Assembly (NCBI GenBank): GCA_044372405.1
Contig: JBILRW010000035.1
Coordinates: 1-15,215, forward strand
Direction: 5' to 3'
Source: CANGYM01 sp044372405
GTDB lineage: Bacteria; Pseudomonadota; Alphaproteobacteria; JAJTHO01; CANGYM01
Length of the DNA: 15,215 nt
Below the pieces are notes generated by a model that was given only the letters and a program-made list of their open reading frames with translations, was not told where the DNA came from and did not search any database. The position numbers and the translations under genes are program-made. Shown here one piece after another: positions 13,104 to 15,215 of the stretch (positions are counted from its first letter, which is position 1; each line of letters opens with the position of its first letter).

Positions 13104-13517
13104 TTAAAACGCCCCCACACCGCGGCGGGCGGCGATTTCATCCATAGCCTGGTTTTGTTTGCGGGTGATGGTGTCTTTGCGGGTTTGTTGCCGTTTTTTA
13201 TGGGTGAGTTCATAGCGTTTCATTTCTGAAAACAGGTCTTGCAGCTGTTCGTTCAGCCCCTCAATTTCCGCCTCAACCTTTTGCAATGACGTCAGCAGGT
13301 TTGTGCGGCGTTCCTGGGCGGCGCGGATATAGGTTTGCTTGAATACCGGTGGGGTTCCGTGATCGTGAATGCCCATTTCCTGGTCGATTTCAGTTTCCAG
13401 CTCCAACAAGTTTCGCTGAATGCGCTCGGAGAATTCCCTTAGAGTCCCGACTTTACGCCGTTTTTCATCAATTTTGAATTTGCTGATTTGAATCAATTGT
13501 TCCAGGCTGCTGCTCAT
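13104..13517 (-). CDS. fliJ: Flagellar export protein FliJ
   Basis: FliJ is the central-stalk-like coiled-coil protein of the flagellar type III export ATPase; it sits in the FliI hexamer and links it to FlhA. The 137-aa product is almost entirely helical and charged, with heptad-like patterns from about 5 to 60 and 70 to 120, and ends in the family-typical DEIAARR. Sequence conservation in FliJ is weak, but size, coiled-coil character and position 41 nt after fliI make the call. ATG 13517 has GGGA about 8 nt upstream. Confidence 0.87.
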   Translation of the reverse strand: MSSSLEQLIQISKFKIDEKRRKVGTLREFSERIQRNLLELETEIDQEMGIHDHGTPPVFKQTYIRAAQERRTNLLTSLQKVEAEIEGLNEQLQDLFSEMKRYELTHKKRQQTRKDTITRKQNQAMDEIAARRGVGAF

Positions 13518-13558
13518 CGATCTGTTCCCTGCTTGACCCTTGTCTTTGACACTTGGCT

Positions 13559-14905
13559 TTATCCTTCAAGGGCTTCCTGTAACAGTCTAAAACTATCTTC
13601 TAAAGAAATCGTTTCCATGATGCCCTGGGATAAAAAAGTTTCCAGCTTGGCTTGATAAATAATCGCCTTGTCCACTTCGGGGTTGCTGCCTTTTTTATAG
13701 GCGCCGATGCGAATCAGGTCCTCCATATCGTGATAGGTGCTCATATATTGTCGCGCGGTGCGTAGCCAGCCGTTTTCTGTATCATCATGACACTTGGGCA
13801 AAGACCGCGACACGCTGCGCAAAACGTCGATGGAGGGAAAGCGTCCCCGCTCGGCAATGCTGCGTGATAAAACAATATGTCCATCCAAAATCCCCCGCAC
13901 GGCGTCGGCAATGGGCTCATCCATATCCCCCCCATCCACCAGAACGCTGAAAATGCCGGTAATATCGCCTTGGCCTTCTTCTCCCGGGCCTGCCCGTTCC
14001 AAGAGTTTGGGGAGTTCGGTAAAGACAGTGGGCGGGAATCCTTTGGTGGTGGGGGGCTCCCCCACGGAAAGGCCGATTTCCCGCTGGGCCATGGCAAAGC
14101 GGGTCACGCTGTCCATCAGGCACAGCACCTGATCCCCCTGATCCCGAAAATATTCCGCCACCGCCATGGTAGTATAGGCCGCCTGGCGACGCATCAACGG
14201 CGATTCATCGGACGTGGCCACCACCAGAACACTGCGTTTCAGGCCCTCTTCGCCCAGGGCGTCCTGGATGAAATCCTGGACCTCGCGGCCTCGCTCGCCG
14301 ATTAAACCAATGACAATGGTATCCGCCCGGGCATACCGGGCCAGCATGGCCATTAACGTTGATTTTCCCACACCGGATCCGGCAAAAATCCCCATCCGTT
14401 GGCCCCGGCAGCAGGGCAGAAAGGTGTTCATGATTTTCAAACCCATATCCATGCGCCCCCCCATGCGTTTACGGCGGTAGGCCGGTATAGGGGTTCCCTT
14501 AATGGGGCGAGCCCATTCCCCTGGACTCAGGGGGCCTTTTTGATCAATGGGCTCGCCGTGGGCATTGAGAATACGCCCTTTCCAGGCGGAGGACGGATAG
14601 AGTTCAGGGGCACCACTGAGCACCTGGACCCGCGCCCCCGTGCTGAGGTGATCCGTATTGCCAAAGGGCTGCGCCAATGCTGCCCCGTTTTTAAAGCCCA
14701 CAATTTCCCCCCGCAGGGACGAAAACCCCGGTCGGTCAATCAAACACTGTCCCCCCACGGTTAAATGATCGCTGATGCCCGCAATTTCAACGGACAGTCC
14801 CAAAACCCCCCGCACATGGCCATAATACTGAAGGGGATTCAGCGTTTCCAAAAAGTGCAAATAACCATTACGGTGGGCAGAGGTTGCGTCGGAGATTTGG
14901 GTCAT
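13559..14905 (-). CDS. fliI: Flagellum-specific ATP synthase FliI
   Basis: FliI is the ATPase of the flagellar type III secretion apparatus, homologous to F1-beta. The 448-aa protein has Walker A AGSGVGKST (175-183), GERGREVQDFI (203-213) with the catalytic glutamate region, and Walker B LCLMD (261-265). The export-ATPase signature SVGEPPTTKGFPPTVF (280-295) follows, then DGGDMDEPIADAVRGILDGH. Length and motifs are normal, and no frameshift is seen. ATG 14905 is preceded by an A-rich leader without a Shine-Dalgarno. With fliJ it implies a flagellum, or at least an ancestor with one; other flagellar genes lie outside the window. Confidence 0.97.
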   Translation of the reverse strand: MTQISDATSAHRNGYLHFLETLNPLQYYGHVRGVLGLSVEIAGISDHLTVGGQCLIDRPGFSSLRGEIVGFKNGAALAQPFGNTDHLSTGARVQVLSGAPELYPSSAWKGRILNAHGEPIDQKGPLSPGEWARPIKGTPIPAYRRKRMGGRMDMGLKIMNTFLPCCRGQRMGIFAGSGVGKSTLMAMLARYARADTIVIGLIGERGREVQDFIQDALGEEGLKRSVLVVATSDESPLMRRQAAYTTMAVAEYFRDQGDQVLCLMDSVTRFAMAQREIGLSVGEPPTTKGFPPTVFTELPKLLERAGPGEEGQGDITGIFSVLVDGGDMDEPIADAVRGILDGHIVLSRSIAERGRFPSIDVLRSVSRSLPKCHDDTENGWLRTARQYMSTYHDMEDLIRIGAYKKGSNPEVDKAIIYQAKLETFLSQGIMETISLEDSFRLLQEALEG

Positions 14906-14996
14906 GATGCTTTTTTTTATTGTTTAGACCACCCCCATGGTGCCGGGGAAAGGTTAAGGGGGGGTAAAGGGGATGCGGGCGATATAGTATTTCCCC

Positions 14997-15097
14997 TTTA
15001 TTTCCGTACTGGCCTGCGAACGGCGTCTGGCCTCGCTCACCTAGATTCACTAGGCATCGCTCCGCCAGACTTGTTCTCGGCTCAGTACGAAAATAAA
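14997..15097. repeat. 101-bp imperfect palindromic element
   Basis: The left arm (14997-15031, starting TTTATTTCCGTACTGGCC) pairs with the right arm (15064-15097, ending CAGTACGAAAATAAA) at roughly four positions in five. An inner CCTAG/CTAGG hairpin sits at the tip. A separate 9-bp pair, TAAAGGGGA (14965-14973) with TCCCCTTTA (14992-15000), abuts it. The 310 bases from 14906 to the window end hold no gene; they contain this element, the 9-bp pair and an IS-like terminus. Confidence 0.85.
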
Positions 15098-15109
15098 TGA
15101 GAAACACTA

Positions 15110-15215
15110 GAGCCCCTTGCAAAATTAGCTAAAGGGGGTTGATTTGGGAGAAAGTAGGAGAAAAAAAGGGGAAAGTGTGCCATACAGGGTTTGAAAAAAG
15201 CCTGTAGAAAGGACA
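15110..15215 (+). mobile_element. Probable terminus of an IS5-type insertion sequence
   Basis: The sequence beginning GAGCCCCTTGCAAAATTAGC just after ACACTA resembles IS5-family (ISL2/IS1031-like) ends, which start GAGxCC(C/T)TTGCAAAA. The window closes with GTAGAAAGGACA, a Shine-Dalgarno-like AAAGGA where a transposase start would be expected just outside. No transposase codons are visible, so this rests on resemblance of the end alone. Confidence 0.4.

Noticed and set aside
13794..14764. Several plus-strand frames opposite fliI
   Set aside because: All are antisense shadows of conserved fliI codons.

Overview
The window looks like chromosomal DNA of an alphaproteobacterium. The evidence is gene content: a lepB-rnc-era run, an AmgK/MurU cell-wall recycling pair, the polyhydroxyalkanoate regulator PhaR, a DUF1153/SciP-like CtrA-inhibitor homologue, a fliI-fliJ pair and the mraZ-rsmH-ftsL start of a division (dcw) cluster. 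The many palindromic repeats, a prophage scrap, IS ends and gene relics suggest a genome with much past rearrangement. A host-associated lineage such as Holosporales would fit, but that is inference; no 16S rRNA or other decisive marker is present.

Layout. 1-1125 is debris: the right end of an IS66 element (to about 519), a GpA-type phage terminase C-terminal fragment on the minus strand, and a short tandem repeat. 1126-3508 is the tightly packed plus-strand operon lepB-rnc-era (secretion, RNA processing, ribosome assembly). A dispersed palindrome (3545-3633) separates it from amgK-murU (3654-5427), whose junction is built from a second, roughly 44-bp-armed inverted repeat. A convergent gene of unknown function follows, then tRNA-Thr(TGT).

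6308-7847 is an accessory stretch. It holds an intact class II Fic AMP-transferase, a probable ORF relic upstream, three perfect hairpins downstream and a RhuM-like relic. 7848-9594 is a minus-strand cluster phaR-bcp-gst, followed by an orphan polar amino-acid ABC ATPase (9641-10513).

From about 10514 to the right end all genes are on the minus strand. Read in transcription order they are fliI, fliJ, sciP-like, mraZ, rsmH and ftsL. After ftsL the expected ftsI is absent and repeat DNA intervenes. The mraZ upstream region carries four TGGG boxes at exact 10-bp intervals over a TTGACA promoter, which is a strong match to a MraZ operator. The right end has a further ~100-bp palindromic element and what looks like the terminus of an IS5-type element running out of the window.

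No clearly new defence or metabolic system is visible. The most interesting signals are the MraZ operator, the several families of palindromic elements at gene joints (one supplying coding sequence to two adjacent genes), and the hairpin array beside the fic gene.
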